This document shows, piece by piece, positions 1 to 6,234 of a stretch of 8,711 bases of DNA. Position numbers and translations under genes: made by a program. The notes under the pieces are model-generated. The model searched no databases. It was not told where the DNA came from and saw only the letters and a program-made list of their open reading frames with translations. Numbering within the stretch: the first letter of the stretch is position 1; every line of letters begins with the position of its first letter. The stretch covers positions 1-8,711 of the forward strand of contig DAOVUO010000082.1 of NCBI GenBank assembly GCA_030632545.1. Reading direction: 5' to 3'. This DNA is from Bacteroidales bacterium (GTDB taxonomy: Bacteria > Bacteroidota > Bacteroidia > Bacteroidales > DYOH01).

Positions 1-52
1 TAAATTCCTGAATAAGTTCTATGTTATCAACTGTATAAGGTAATTTAATCAT
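1..52 (-). CDS. N-terminal fragment of an unidentified protein
   Basis: On the minus strand an ATG at 52-50 opens a frame that stays open to the window edge, giving 17 residues beginning MIKLPYTVDNIELIQEF. A good Bacteroidota-type promoter lies upstream at 83-113 in the correct orientation, which is the main support that this is a real gene start. The piece is too short to assign a family or function. It is divergently oriented from everything else in the window, so it belongs to a separate transcription unit. Confidence 0.5.
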   Translation of the reverse strand, partial: MIKLPYTVDNIELIQEF

Positions 53-82
53 GCACGTTTATCTTAATAATATTATTTATTG

Positions 83-113
83 CAAATATACGAATTTATA
101 GCAGCACTCCCAA
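83..113 (-). promoter_or_regulatory. Bacteroidota-type promoter for the minus-strand gene
   Basis: Reading the minus strand, TTG (113-111) is followed after exactly 20 bases by TATATTTG (90-83), matching the -33 TTG and -7 TAnnTTTG elements of Bacteroidota sigma-ABfr promoters. The implied transcript would begin near base 76 and reach the ATG at 52 after a leader of about 24 bases. The element order and spacing are the same as in the ATPase promoter at 6190-6220. Confidence 0.6.
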
Positions 114-135
114 TGACTGGGAATTGTTTTTTTTT
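108..135 (+). terminator. Short hairpin plus T-run, terminator-like
   Basis: TCCCA (108-112) and TGGGA (118-122) form a 5-bp stem with a 5-base loop, and a run of nine T (127-135) follows four bases later. The shape resembles a weak intrinsic terminator on the plus strand. No plus-strand gene is visible upstream inside the window, and the stem overlaps the -33 element of the opposing promoter, so its role is uncertain. Confidence 0.25.
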
Positions 136-152
136 AAACTAAAAATATATAA

Positions 153-440
153 CTACCAATTTCAAATTTATTTGGCGGCAAATCTGCCGAAATTCAAAGA
201 AAATACTACAATGACAGTAATGCACATACCCTCTCTAGTCCTACTAGTCAGCATGTAAACCGTATTTTAAAACTAATTGATACGCTAGCAGATATTGAGG
301 AACGATTGACATTTTACATAAGTAGGCATACATTCTGTTCACAATTAGCAGGGCATTCGGATATAAAAATTAGTATGATTTACATACACCAGAGCAATGC
401 TGTGATAGAAAATAAGTTAAAACAAATCAAATGGAAGTAA
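153..440 (+). pseudogene. Tyrosine recombinase C-terminal remnant (copy A)
   Basis: A frame without any ATG start runs from just after a stop at 150-152 to TAA at 438-440 (95 codons). Its last two thirds read as a phage/Xer-type tyrosine recombinase catalytic domain: VNRILKLIDTLADIEERLTF, then box II ISRHTF (321-335), then LAGHSDIKISMIYIH (345-389) with the GHSD histidine and the nucleophilic tyrosine of IYIH. Three defects mark it as dead. It lacks the N-terminal domain and start. The position before ISR that is normally His (HxxR) is Tyr. About 15 residues between CSQ and LAGH are missing, which fits a deletion between two short 'Leu-Ala' codon repeats. Family assignment rests on motifs; the deletion is inferred from usual family spacing. 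The hicBA promoter starts 9 bases after its stop. Confidence 0.75.
345..422 (+). repeat. Direct repeat, copy A (recombinase C-terminal coding segment)
   Basis: This 78-base segment matches 1021-1098 at 71 of 78 positions. All seven mismatches fall in synonymous positions (Leu tta/cta twice, Gly ggg/ggt, Ser agt/agc, Ala gct/gca, Val gtg/gtt, Asn aat/aac), so the 26 encoded residues are identical. The two copies are in direct orientation, 676 bases apart, and bracket the hicBA pair. Confidence 0.9.
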
Positions 441-449
441 ATAATTTCG

Positions 450-457
450 TATATTTG
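450..457 (+). promoter_or_regulatory. -7 element of the hicBA promoter
   Basis: TATATTTG fits the Bacteroidota -7 consensus TAnnTTTG and ends 16 bases before the hicB ATG, implying a very short untranslated leader of roughly ten bases. No TTG is present at the expected -33 position (around 427-429, which falls inside the recombinase remnant), so the upstream half of the promoter is weak or was supplied by different sequence. Confidence 0.55.
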
Positions 458-473
458 TGTAAAACCTAGAACA

Positions 474-794
474 ATGATAAAAATAAATATTTCAATTAAA
501 ATAGTTAGCTACAAAGAAGATATTCTTTACTTTGTGTATGCGCCTGAACTAGATTTAACAGGATATGGTAAAACCCTACAATCCGCTCACGATTCGTTTA
601 AGATTGTAATTAACGAATATTTTCGCTATACAATTACACACAATACTTTGATTACAGATTTAAAAAAGCTTGGTTGGAATGTAGAAGATAATAAAATTAC
701 TCCGCCTGAAAGGAAAAATATAAATGCAAAACTAAAAGAGATTCCTGAGTTAAACAACCAAATGGAGCAGATGTACCAAATACCAATAAGCTAA
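474..794 (+). CDS. hicB: HicB-family antitoxin (probable)
   Basis: This 106-residue protein fits the HicB antitoxin family, which neutralises the HicA mRNA-targeting toxin by direct binding and usually represses its own operon. The N-terminal half shows the partial RNase H-like fold pattern of the family: a beta-rich start (MIKINISIKIV), then YAPELDLTGYGKTLQSAHDS (22-41), the equivalent of the common 'PDLPGC..G.T..EA' signature, followed by a helix. Residues 56-70 contain LITDLKKLGW, also typical of Bacteroidota HicB proteins. No clear HTH or ribbon-helix-helix DNA-binding domain is visible in the C-terminal 35 residues, so autoregulation is not shown. Its stop overlaps the hicA start by one base (TAATG), giving translational coupling. 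The antitoxin-first order differs from classical hicAB but is common. The call relies on motif pattern and gene pairing. Confidence 0.75.
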   Translation: MIKINISIKIVSYKEDILYFVYAPELDLTGYGKTLQSAHDSFKIVINEYFRYTITHNTLITDLKKLGWNVEDNKITPPERKNINAKLKEIPELNNQMEQMYQIPIS

Positions 795-1018
795 TGAGTA
801 AAATTCAAAACATCAAATTAAAAGCTTATCGCAAATTCCTTAAAGCAAAAAAATGCACTTACCTTAGAACAAATGGTGGACATGAAATATGGGAATGCCC
901 AAATTGCACTAGACCAATTGTTTTTCAGACACATATTGAGCCAATACCTGAATTCATTATCAAGCAACATTTAAGATGTTTAGGAATATCCAAAACACAA
1001 TTTTTAAAAGATATTTAG
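794..1018 (+). CDS. hicA: HicA-family toxin (probable)
   Basis: A 74-residue basic protein coupled to the antitoxin gene by a TAATG overlap. HicA toxins have a double-stranded-RNA-binding-like fold and cleave mRNA with a conserved histidine. Here that residue is probably H30 in TNGGHEIW (26-33), matching the family's 'G(S/G)H' motif, and the following strands and helix end in LRCLGISKTQFLKDI, where 'LGIS...FL' is a familiar tail. A feature to note is ECPNC (34-38), a two-cysteine knuckle between the strands; a metal or redox role is only a guess. The stop codon overlaps by one base the second recombinase fragment, so the cassette ends exactly at the toxin gene. Function depends on the partner gene and is inferred from family knowledge. 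Confidence 0.75.
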   Translation: MSKIQNIKLKAYRKFLKAKKCTYLRTNGGHEIWECPNCTRPIVFQTHIEPIPEFIIKQHLRCLGISKTQFLKDI

Positions 1019-1119
1019 TCCTAGCAGGTCATTCGGATATAAAAATTAGCATGATTTACATACACCAGAGCAATGCAGTTATAGAAAACAAGCTAAAAAG
1101 TATTAAGTGGGGAAAATAG
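1018..1119 (+). pseudogene. Tyrosine recombinase C-terminal remnant (copy B)
   Basis: From 1018 a frame different from hicA reads VLAGHSDIKISMIYIH and continues to a TAG at 1117-1119, ending in KSIKWGK. It is the last ~33 residues of a tyrosine recombinase and keeps the GHSD histidine and the catalytic tyrosine, but nothing of the recombinase survives upstream. It parallels copy A but has its own C-terminal tail (KSIKWGK against KQIKWK), so it comes from a related but distinct gene. The 'V' before LAGH is the residue lost from copy A by its internal deletion. Confidence 0.75.
1021..1098 (+). repeat. Direct repeat, copy B
   Basis: This is the partner of the segment at 345-422, with 71 of 78 bases identical and no amino-acid difference. 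It begins two bases after the hicA stop codon. After 1098 the two copies drift apart in both bases and encoded residues. Confidence 0.9.
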
Positions 1120-1173
1120 TAATTTGTTTTACCTGCTGTTTATTGCTAATTTTATACGCTAAATTATACAGTA

Positions 1174-3126
1174 TTGATACCCCAAGAAACTATACAGCGT
1201 ATTTTTGATACAATGGATGTTGTAGATGTTGTTTCGGATTTCGTAAAACTTAAACGTGCCGGAACAGTTTACAAAGGATTGTGCCCATTTCATCACGAAA
1301 AAACTCCTTCGTTTGTAGTATCTCCTGCCAAAGGAATATTTAAATGTTTTGGATGTGGTAAAGGCGGTTCACCAGTTAATTTTGTAATGGAGCATGAGCA
1401 TCTCTCCTACCCTGAGGCACTTAAGTTTCTGGCTAAAAAATATAATATAGAATTTGAAGAACGTGAGTTAAGCGCACAAGAAATTGCACAAAAAAACCAA
1501 CGTGAATCAATGATGGTGCTCTCACAATTTGCCCAAAAGTGGTTTAGTGAGCAACTTTTACATACCAACGAAGGAAAATCTATTGGTGGCGCATACTTTA
1601 AAGAACGGGGTTTTAGAGGCGATATAATAGAAAAATTTCAATTGGGTTACTCGCCCGAAGCTAGAGATGCGTTTTCAAAACATGCACAATCAAAAGGCTA
1701 TCATCTTGATTATTTGGTTGCCACTGGTCTAACAATTAAGGGTGAACATAATCAATACGATAGATTTCATGGTAGAGTATTATTCCCTATTCATAACCTT
1801 ACTGGAAATACCATTGGCTTTGGTGGGCGTATTATGCGCAATGATAAAAAAATTGCCAAATACCTAAACTCTATCGATTCGGAAATATACCACAAAAGCG
1901 ATATTCTATATGGAATATTTCAAGCTAAAAAGGCCATCAATCAACAAGACAAATGCTTTTTAGTAGAAGGCTACACTGATGTGCTTTCGATGCACCAAGC
2001 TGGAATTGAGAATGTTGTAGCCTCATCAGGAACATCGCTTACTACAAATCAAATTAGACTAATAGCTCGCTTTACCCAAAATTTAACGGTGCTCTATGAT
2101 GGTGATGCAGCTGGAATAAAAGCCTCTTTGCGTGGTATTGATATGATTTTGACCGAAGGTTTAAATGTAAAAGTTGTACTATTACCAGATGGCGAAGACC
2201 CCGATTCCTTTGCTCAAAAGCTATCGGTAGAAGAATTTATGAACTTTATAGAATCATCACAAAAAGATTTTATTCAGTTTAAGGCTAAGCTTCTGATGGA
2301 TGAAACTAAATCCGACCCCATCAAAAAAGCGCAAGCCATTTCATCTATAGTACATTCGGTTGCACTTATCCCCGACTCTATCACACGTAGCGTTTTTATT
2401 CGTGAGCTGGCACAATCAATAAATGTTCCCGAACAAACTCTTTATGCTGAAGTAGGAAAAAAAATTGCGGCAAAACTTAATGCTAATTCTAAATCGCAAT
2501 ACGCACGTACAGGAGCACAGCAGGCTGTTGAGCAAAAAAAACTAAGCATAAAAGGCAGTTCCCTAGAGGAGTATGAAAAAGTTGTTATTCACTTTTTACT
2601 TAATTATGGGCACGAAATAATGTTTACTCACCTCGATAACGAAGAGTTTGGATTAGAGCTTACCGAGGAGAAAACAATAAAAGTTGCTAAATATATATTC
2701 TCTTTTATTAATGCCGAAGACGAATTACAGCCTACTAACGATTTGTACTACAAAATATATGAAGAATACTGGAAAAATTGCGATAATGAGAAATACCAAC
2801 CACAAAAGCATTTTGTAAATCATAGTAATCCGCAAATTAGCCAACTATCTGCCGACTTACTATCTGATAGTTATGAGCTAAGTAAAATTTGGAACAAAGG
2901 CGACCGAATAGTAAATTTAGATAAAATAGACCTAAAGATAAACATCCCAAAAACCTTGTGGGAATACAAATACAAAAAAATTCAGTCGCTAATGCAAGCT
3001 ATTAATAAAGAGATGGCACTAACCAAAGAAGCTAAGGCTGTAGATGAATTAATACACCGATTAATGCGCCTAAAAGATGTAAACATCTTAATTGCTAAAG
3101 AACTAGGCGAGAGAATAATTATGTAG
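1174..3126 (+). CDS. dnaG: DNA primase DnaG
   Basis: DnaG makes the RNA primers for DNA replication at the fork, working with the DnaB helicase. The 650-residue length is normal for Bacteroidota. An N-terminal CHC2 zinc domain has C37, H40, C58 and C61 (GLCPFH ... FKCFGCGKGG). The catalytic core includes the FKERGFRGDIIEKFQLGYS segment (142-160), GRVLFPIHN (200-208) and the TOPRIM motifs EGYTDV (265-270, E265) and YDGDAAG (308-314, D309 and D311), with EDPDSF at 341-346. The C-terminal ~200 residues should be the helicase-binding part. The start is TTG at 1174: the frame is closed by TAA at 1147-1149, no ATG or GTG lies between, and the next ATG (codon 14) would remove the conserved IPQETIQRIFD opening. 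It stands alone: no partner gene is coupled to it, and it has no obvious TAnnTTTG promoter just upstream. Intact with all key residues. Confidence 0.97.
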   Translation: MIPQETIQRIFDTMDVVDVVSDFVKLKRAGTVYKGLCPFHHEKTPSFVVSPAKGIFKCFGCGKGGSPVNFVMEHEHLSYPEALKFLAKKYNIEFEERELSAQEIAQKNQRESMMVLSQFAQKWFSEQLLHTNEGKSIGGAYFKERGFRGDIIEKFQLGYSPEARDAFSKHAQSKGYHLDYLVATGLTIKGEHNQYDRFHGRVLFPIHNLTGNTIGFGGRIMRNDKKIAKYLNSIDSEIYHKSDILYGIFQAKKAINQQDKCFLVEGYTDVLSMHQAGIENVVASSGTSLTTNQIRLIARFTQNLTVLYDGDAAGIKASLRGIDMILTEGLNVKVVLLPDGEDPDSFAQKLSVEEFMNFIESSQKDFIQFKAKLLMDETKSDPIKKAQAISSIVHSVALIPDSITRSVFIRELAQSINVPEQTLYAEVGKKIAAKLNANSKSQYARTGAQQAVEQKKLSIKGSSLEEYEKVVIHFLLNYGHEIMFTHLDNEEFGLELTEEKTIKVAKYIFSFINAEDELQPTNDLYYKIYEEYWKNCDNEKYQPQKHFVNHSNPQISQLSADLLSDSYELSKIWNKGDRIVNLDKIDLKINIPKTLWEYKYKKIQSLMQAINKEMALTKEAKAVDELIHRLMRLKDVNILIAKELGERIIM

Positions 3127-3213
3127 AGCTAATTGCTAGTGAAAAGCATAATTATAAAATTCTTATAAATCTTGAGTGTTTAAACATAGCGATTCCATTT
3201 AATAAAGATTTTG

Positions 3214-3221
3214 TACATTTG
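3214..3221 (+). promoter_or_regulatory. -7 element of the glycan operon promoter
   Basis: TACATTTG matches TAnnTTTG and is followed by GTGTAAAT, much like the sequence after the hicBA -7 element. No TTG stands at the ideal -33 distance. Transcription from here would give a leader of roughly 100 bases before the GT2 start at 3329. The leader contains a four-codon frame (ATG 3237 to TAA 3248) placed about where the first gene of a short-leader transcript would start. No other structure was seen in 3127-3328, and no convincing terminator after dnaG. Confidence 0.5.
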
Positions 3222-3328
3222 TGTAAATAGAAAACCATGAAGTATTAAATAAAATTCAGATATATTCTTGTTTATATTTCTCAAAGTACAAAAAAATACA
3301 TTTAAAATTATTTTGAAATCAAACTAAG

Positions 3329-4219
3329 GTGAAACACAAAAATACACAAGCGCTAGTATCTGTTCTAATGACAGTTTACAATCGTGAAAAATATATTGCA
3401 GAAGCAATTGAGAGTGTTTTAGCCTCATCGTACACTAATTTTGAGCTTATTATTGTAGATGATTGCTCTAAAGATAAATCGGTTGAAATTGCTAGAGGAT
3501 ATGAGCAAAAAGATAAACGCATAACCCTTTATGTAAATGAAGATAATTTAGGACAATTCCCAAATAGAAATAAAGCCGCTGAATATGCAAAAGGTAAATA
3601 CATAAAATACTTAGATTCAGATGATATAATATATCCACATGGACTAGAAGTGATGGTAAGTGCAATGGAAAAATTTCCTGAGGCAGGAATTGGTTTTTCT
3701 TCACATAATTATAAAAACATTGATAAATATCCGCTACTTGTAGATTCACAACAAGCGATAGACTATCATTTTTTCACAAAAGGTTTTCTATATGCTGGTC
3801 CTTCTGGGACAATATATGATACTGTCTTTTTTAATGAAATTAATAAGTTTCAAGATTTTGGAGTAGCTTCAGATTTTGAGTTTAATTTAAGAGCTACGCT
3901 GAATAAACCAATTGTTTTATTTCAAAAAGATTTATTTTATTGGCGACAACACAATGATCAAGAAATTAAAAAGAGAGAAAACGAATACATTTTTTTTAAT
4001 TACCAAATACATAAGTCTCTCATTTTTAATACTAGTAAAATTGAAAAAGAAAAAAGAAAACAAATATATAGAAATTATAAAACAATACTTTCTAGAAAAG
4101 CAATGAAATATTTTTTTCAATTTAAGTTCAATGAAATAAAAAATATTATTATAAAATGTGATATAAATATTGTTGATATATTTTGGGCTTTATTACCTAA
4201 AACAATGAGAAATTTATAA
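3329..4219 (+). CDS. GT2-family glycosyltransferase
   Basis: A 296-residue GT-A fold transferase that would move a sugar from a nucleotide-sugar donor to a growing surface glycan at the cytoplasmic side of the membrane. The N-terminal Rossmann-like half shows VSVLMTVYNREKYIAEAIES (10-29), IIVDDCSKD (41-49) and the metal/nucleotide-binding DSD at 96-98 in YIKYLDSDD. SDFEFNLR (181-188) sits where GT2 enzymes carry the ED catalytic-base motif, and FYWRQHNDQE (203-212) matches the common 'WR.H..Q' pattern. The GTG at 3329 is chosen because an in-frame stop lies at 3314-3316 and the first ATG (codon 14) would delete the first beta strand. No transmembrane segment is evident. The stop overlaps the next gene's start (TAATG). 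Donor and acceptor cannot be read from the sequence. The gene is visibly more AT-rich than dnaG, as are the next two. Confidence 0.88.
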   Translation: MKHKNTQALVSVLMTVYNREKYIAEAIESVLASSYTNFELIIVDDCSKDKSVEIARGYEQKDKRITLYVNEDNLGQFPNRNKAAEYAKGKYIKYLDSDDIIYPHGLEVMVSAMEKFPEAGIGFSSHNYKNIDKYPLLVDSQQAIDYHFFTKGFLYAGPSGTIYDTVFFNEINKFQDFGVASDFEFNLRATLNKPIVLFQKDLFYWRQHNDQEIKKRENEYIFFNYQIHKSLIFNTSKIEKEKRKQIYRNYKTILSRKAMKYFFQFKFNEIKNIIIKCDINIVDIFWALLPKTMRNL

Positions 4220-5106
4220 TGCGAATTAAAGGACAAGGATATATTACTAAGAAAATTTGTCAAAAAATAGGATTTATTAACAGAGCAAAATTTCGTTCTT
4301 TAATTGAAAGAAAGGAAATTAATTTCAGAAATAATAAACAAATCAATTCTACTTTTGATATAATAAGTATTTCTGGGAGTAAGCATTTTGAAGAACAAAT
4401 ATTATCTATTCTTTCTTTTGTTGAAAATATTGGAATTCCTGAAAAATGGATTGTTTTTTCAGATGGTACATACAATGATGTTCAGAAACAACAAATCCGT
4501 GATATTTTCGATTTTGTAGAAATTAAGAATTGGAATGATAATAAACTTCTATATCCTAATTTTAAAGAAGCCTTAAATAAATATACAACAAATTACAATA
4601 TAGGTCGCAAAACATATACTATTATTAATTATAAATCTGAAAATCCTTTTCTTTTTTGTGATTCCGATTTGATTTTTTATCCAAAATTTAAAGAATATTT
4701 ACATTTATTAAAACCAAACTCTTGTAATTATTTTTCTGTAGATAATGATTGGTGTTGTTTAGATACAAAGTATCTGAATACAAAGCAACAGGATATGTAC
4801 CAATTAAATTCAGGATTATTATTTATTCAAAATAATTTTGAGTGGTTACCAGCATTAGAATACATAAATAATTTAACTGGTAAATACGATTTTTACGACC
4901 AAACATCTGTTCATATTGCATATTTTAATTCATCAAACGCAAATACGTTGCCTTTCGACCCGAGATTATTCAAAGTAGAAATGTCTGATCATTTCAAGTT
5001 TAAATTAAATTCAAATACCAAAAAACTTGCAGTAAGGCATTATGTCGGACCAATAAGACATAAAATGTGGCAAAAAGGTTGGGAATGGCATTTAATTAAT
5101 CGTTAA
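4219..5106 (+). CDS. GT8-like glycosyltransferase (putative)
   Basis: A 295-residue protein with the layout of GT8/nucleotide-diphospho-sugar transferases. It has a first strand FDIISISGS (46-54), an SDGTYNDVQK segment (81-90), the DxD motif in FLFCDSDLIF (144-153; D148, D150), a YQLNSGLLFIQ strand (194-204) that matches the family's NSG motif, and HYVGPIRHKMWQKGWEW (274-290), recalling the 'H..G..KPW' end of GT8 enzymes. It probably adds a sugar in the same pathway as its neighbours. The first ~40 basic residues have no recognised domain. Translational coupling to the GT2 gene upstream (TAATG) and a gap of only ten bases to the methyltransferase downstream place it in one operon. Exact family (GT8, or a related uncharacterised one) and substrate are uncertain. 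Confidence 0.7.
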   Translation: MRIKGQGYITKKICQKIGFINRAKFRSLIERKEINFRNNKQINSTFDIISISGSKHFEEQILSILSFVENIGIPEKWIVFSDGTYNDVQKQQIRDIFDFVEIKNWNDNKLLYPNFKEALNKYTTNYNIGRKTYTIINYKSENPFLFCDSDLIFYPKFKEYLHLLKPNSCNYFSVDNDWCCLDTKYLNTKQQDMYQLNSGLLFIQNNFEWLPALEYINNLTGKYDFYDQTSVHIAYFNSSNANTLPFDPRLFKVEMSDHFKFKLNSNTKKLAVRHYVGPIRHKMWQKGWEWHLINR

Positions 5107-5116
5107 AAAAATAAAT

Positions 5117-5953
5117 ATGAAAAATATAATTAGAAAAATAATTTTATCATTAACTAGGCAAAATATAATTTGGTTCTTCATAAAACCTCTAATAAAAATA
5201 TGCAAAAGTTTTGAATTTTATCGAAAAAAAAATGAATATGCAAAAGCAATAATAAATCTTAATAACTATTTCGACAACTTGCTTATAAAATCAGGACCAT
5301 TTAAGGGGCTTAAGTACCCTGATTTTATTTCTTTTGGAAGTGCTTTATATCCAAAATTATTAGGCACTTACGAATCCGAACTTTTCCCACTTATTAATAA
5401 ACTAAAATTAACTGAAGATTACCATTCTATAATTAATATTGGAAGTGCTGAAGGTTATTATTCTGTTGGTTTTGCTATAATGTTTAAAAATGCTATAGTA
5501 TATGCTTATGATATAAATCCAAAATATGAAAGTATTATTACTGATTTTGCTAAAAAAAACAAGGTCAATAATAGATTACATTTCATATTGAATACAAATA
5601 TTGAAACATTTGAGAAACTTGATGAAAAAAACAGGAGTCTAATCTTTTGTGATTGTGAAGGTTGTGAGAAACAGTTGTTTGATAAAAATAATTTAAATAA
5701 ATTTTCAAATTCTGATTTAATAATTGAAACACACGATTTAGCAGTCCATGGAGTTACAAATTATTTATTGGACTTATTTAAAGATACTCACGGTGTTGAA
5801 ATTTTTTATGTAAAATCTAAAGCTGAAAAAATGAAAATTCACGAAAAAGAGATTTCAAATTTATCTTCATTTGAAAGAGATATCTGTATAGAAGAAGGAA
5901 GAGCACATTCATTAGCTTGGTTATTTTTCAAAACAAAAAAATATGCTAGTTAA
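5117..5953 (+). CDS. FkbM-like SAM-dependent methyltransferase
   Basis: A 278-residue class I methyltransferase, likely modifying a sugar of the glycan built by its neighbours. Motif I is IINIGSAEGYYS (105-116), with an acidic residue at the next strand end in YAYDIN (129-134, D132). CDCEGCE (178-184) corresponds to the D-x-E-G-x-E motif of FkbM-type enzymes, and IIETHD (202-207) is a further strand of the fold. The stretch GPFKGLKYPDF (60-70) upstream of the fold is typical of methyltransferases found in polysaccharide clusters. The first 30 residues are hydrophobic and basic and could touch the membrane, but no clear signal peptide is present. The start lies ten bases after the preceding gene. 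Its stop (5951-5953) is followed after five bases by the broken GT4 start, so the original operon continued directly into a GT4 gene. Confidence 0.78.
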   Translation: MKNIIRKIILSLTRQNIIWFFIKPLIKICKSFEFYRKKNEYAKAIINLNNYFDNLLIKSGPFKGLKYPDFISFGSALYPKLLGTYESELFPLINKLKLTEDYHSIINIGSAEGYYSVGFAIMFKNAIVYAYDINPKYESIITDFAKKNKVNNRLHFILNTNIETFEKLDEKNRSLIFCDCEGCEKQLFDKNNLNKFSNSDLIIETHDLAVHGVTNYLLDLFKDTHGVEIFYVKSKAEKMKIHEKEISNLSSFERDICIEEGRAHSLAWLFFKTKKYAS

Positions 5954-5958
5954 ATATC

Positions 5959-6125
5959 ATTAAAAATCACCTTCATTCTCGAAAACTTTTACCCCACCCA
6001 TAGAGCAGGAACAGAAACTTATGTTCTCAACCTAAAGCAAAAGGCTTAATAGAGCAAAACTGGTCAAATACAGTTATAATTGCGACTGTTGGAAAAAGCA
6101 CACAACATTTTTATCATCCAAATTA
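5959..6125 (+). pseudogene. Broken 5' end of a GT4 glycosyltransferase gene
   Basis: The segment aligns with the start of the intact GT4 gene at 7603. Its start codon position reads ATT instead of ATG, one extra A follows in the A-run (5962-5966), and two extra bases lie near 6034-6036. With these corrected it reads FILENFYPTHRAGTETYVL and then LIEQNWSNTVIIATVGKSTQ, ending at TAA 6123-6125. The rest of the gene is absent. Identity to the intact gene is very high to 6066, then falls to about two thirds over the next 33 bases with conservative residue changes, and then ends. Its position right behind the methyltransferase gene suggests it is the operon's earlier GT4 gene, cut off from its remainder by arrival of the ATPase gene. 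Confidence 0.8.
5972..6066 (+). repeat. Direct repeat of GT4 5' coding sequence, left copy
   Basis: Two identical blocks, 53 bases (5972-6024 with 7615-7667) and 30 bases (6037-6066 with 7678-7707), are separated by about a dozen bases with one substitution and a small insertion. The copies are in direct orientation about 1.64 kb apart and bracket the ATPase gene. Confidence 0.9.
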
Positions 6126-6137
6126 ATGTATTAGACT

Positions 6138-6175
6138 ACGTAAAACAACAATATGTCACGTAATCAATAACGTAA
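6138..6175 (+). repeat. Three ACGTAA repeats
   Basis: ACGTAA occurs at 6138-6143, 6158-6163 and 6170-6175 on the same strand, start-to-start spacings 20 and 12 bases, just upstream of the ATPase promoter. Iterated short sites in such a position can bind a regulator, but six-base words recur by chance, so this is a weak call. Confidence 0.3.
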
Positions 6176-6189
6176 ATATAAATTAAATC

Positions 6190-6220
6190 TTGTAATCCAT
6201 TACACAAAATACTATATTTG
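6190..6220 (+). promoter_or_regulatory. Promoter of the ATPase gene
   Basis: TTG at 6190-6192 and TATATTTG at 6213-6220 are separated by 20 bases, a full match to the Bacteroidota -33/-7 arrangement. The ATG at 6235 lies 14 bases after the -7 element, so the leader should be only about eight bases. It gives the ATPase gene transcription independent of the glycan operon around it. Confidence 0.7.
6191..6204. promoter_or_regulatory. Operator-like palindrome inside the ATPase promoter
   Basis: TGTAAT-CC-ATTACA is a perfect inverted repeat with 6-base arms and a 2-base centre. It overlaps the -33 TTG and occupies the first half of the spacer, where a bound dimer would block RNA polymerase. No regulator gene is recognisable nearby, so the binding protein is unknown; the ATPase's own C-terminal region is one possibility. 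Confidence 0.45.
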
Positions 6221-6234
6221 TAAAAATTCAATTA

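Noticed and set aside
1..52. Naming the minus-strand gene as a transposase or recombinase
   Set aside because: Only 17 residues are visible, too few to support a family.
236..243. TAGTCCTA shared by 236-243 and 1016-1023 as a possible core crossover site
   Set aside because: An eight-base match in AT-rich sequence is weak, and its position relative to the two recombinase fragments is different in each copy.
1213..1215. ATG at codon 14 as the dnaG start
   Set aside because: It would remove the conserved IPQETIQRIFD opening of Bacteroidota primases; the TTG at 1174 keeps it.
3492..3749. Open frame of 85 codons on the minus strand
   Set aside because: It lies antisense within the GT2 gene, has no family motif and no promoter, and the plus-strand frame has clear catalytic motifs.
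3912..4120. Two short open frames (plus strand from 3912, minus strand to 4120)
   Set aside because: Both overlap the 3' part of the GT2 gene; their Lys/Ile/Phe-rich composition follows from the AT-rich sequence.
4260..4475. Minus-strand frame of 71 codons
   Set aside because: Antisense to the start of the GT8-like gene, with no motif or promoter.
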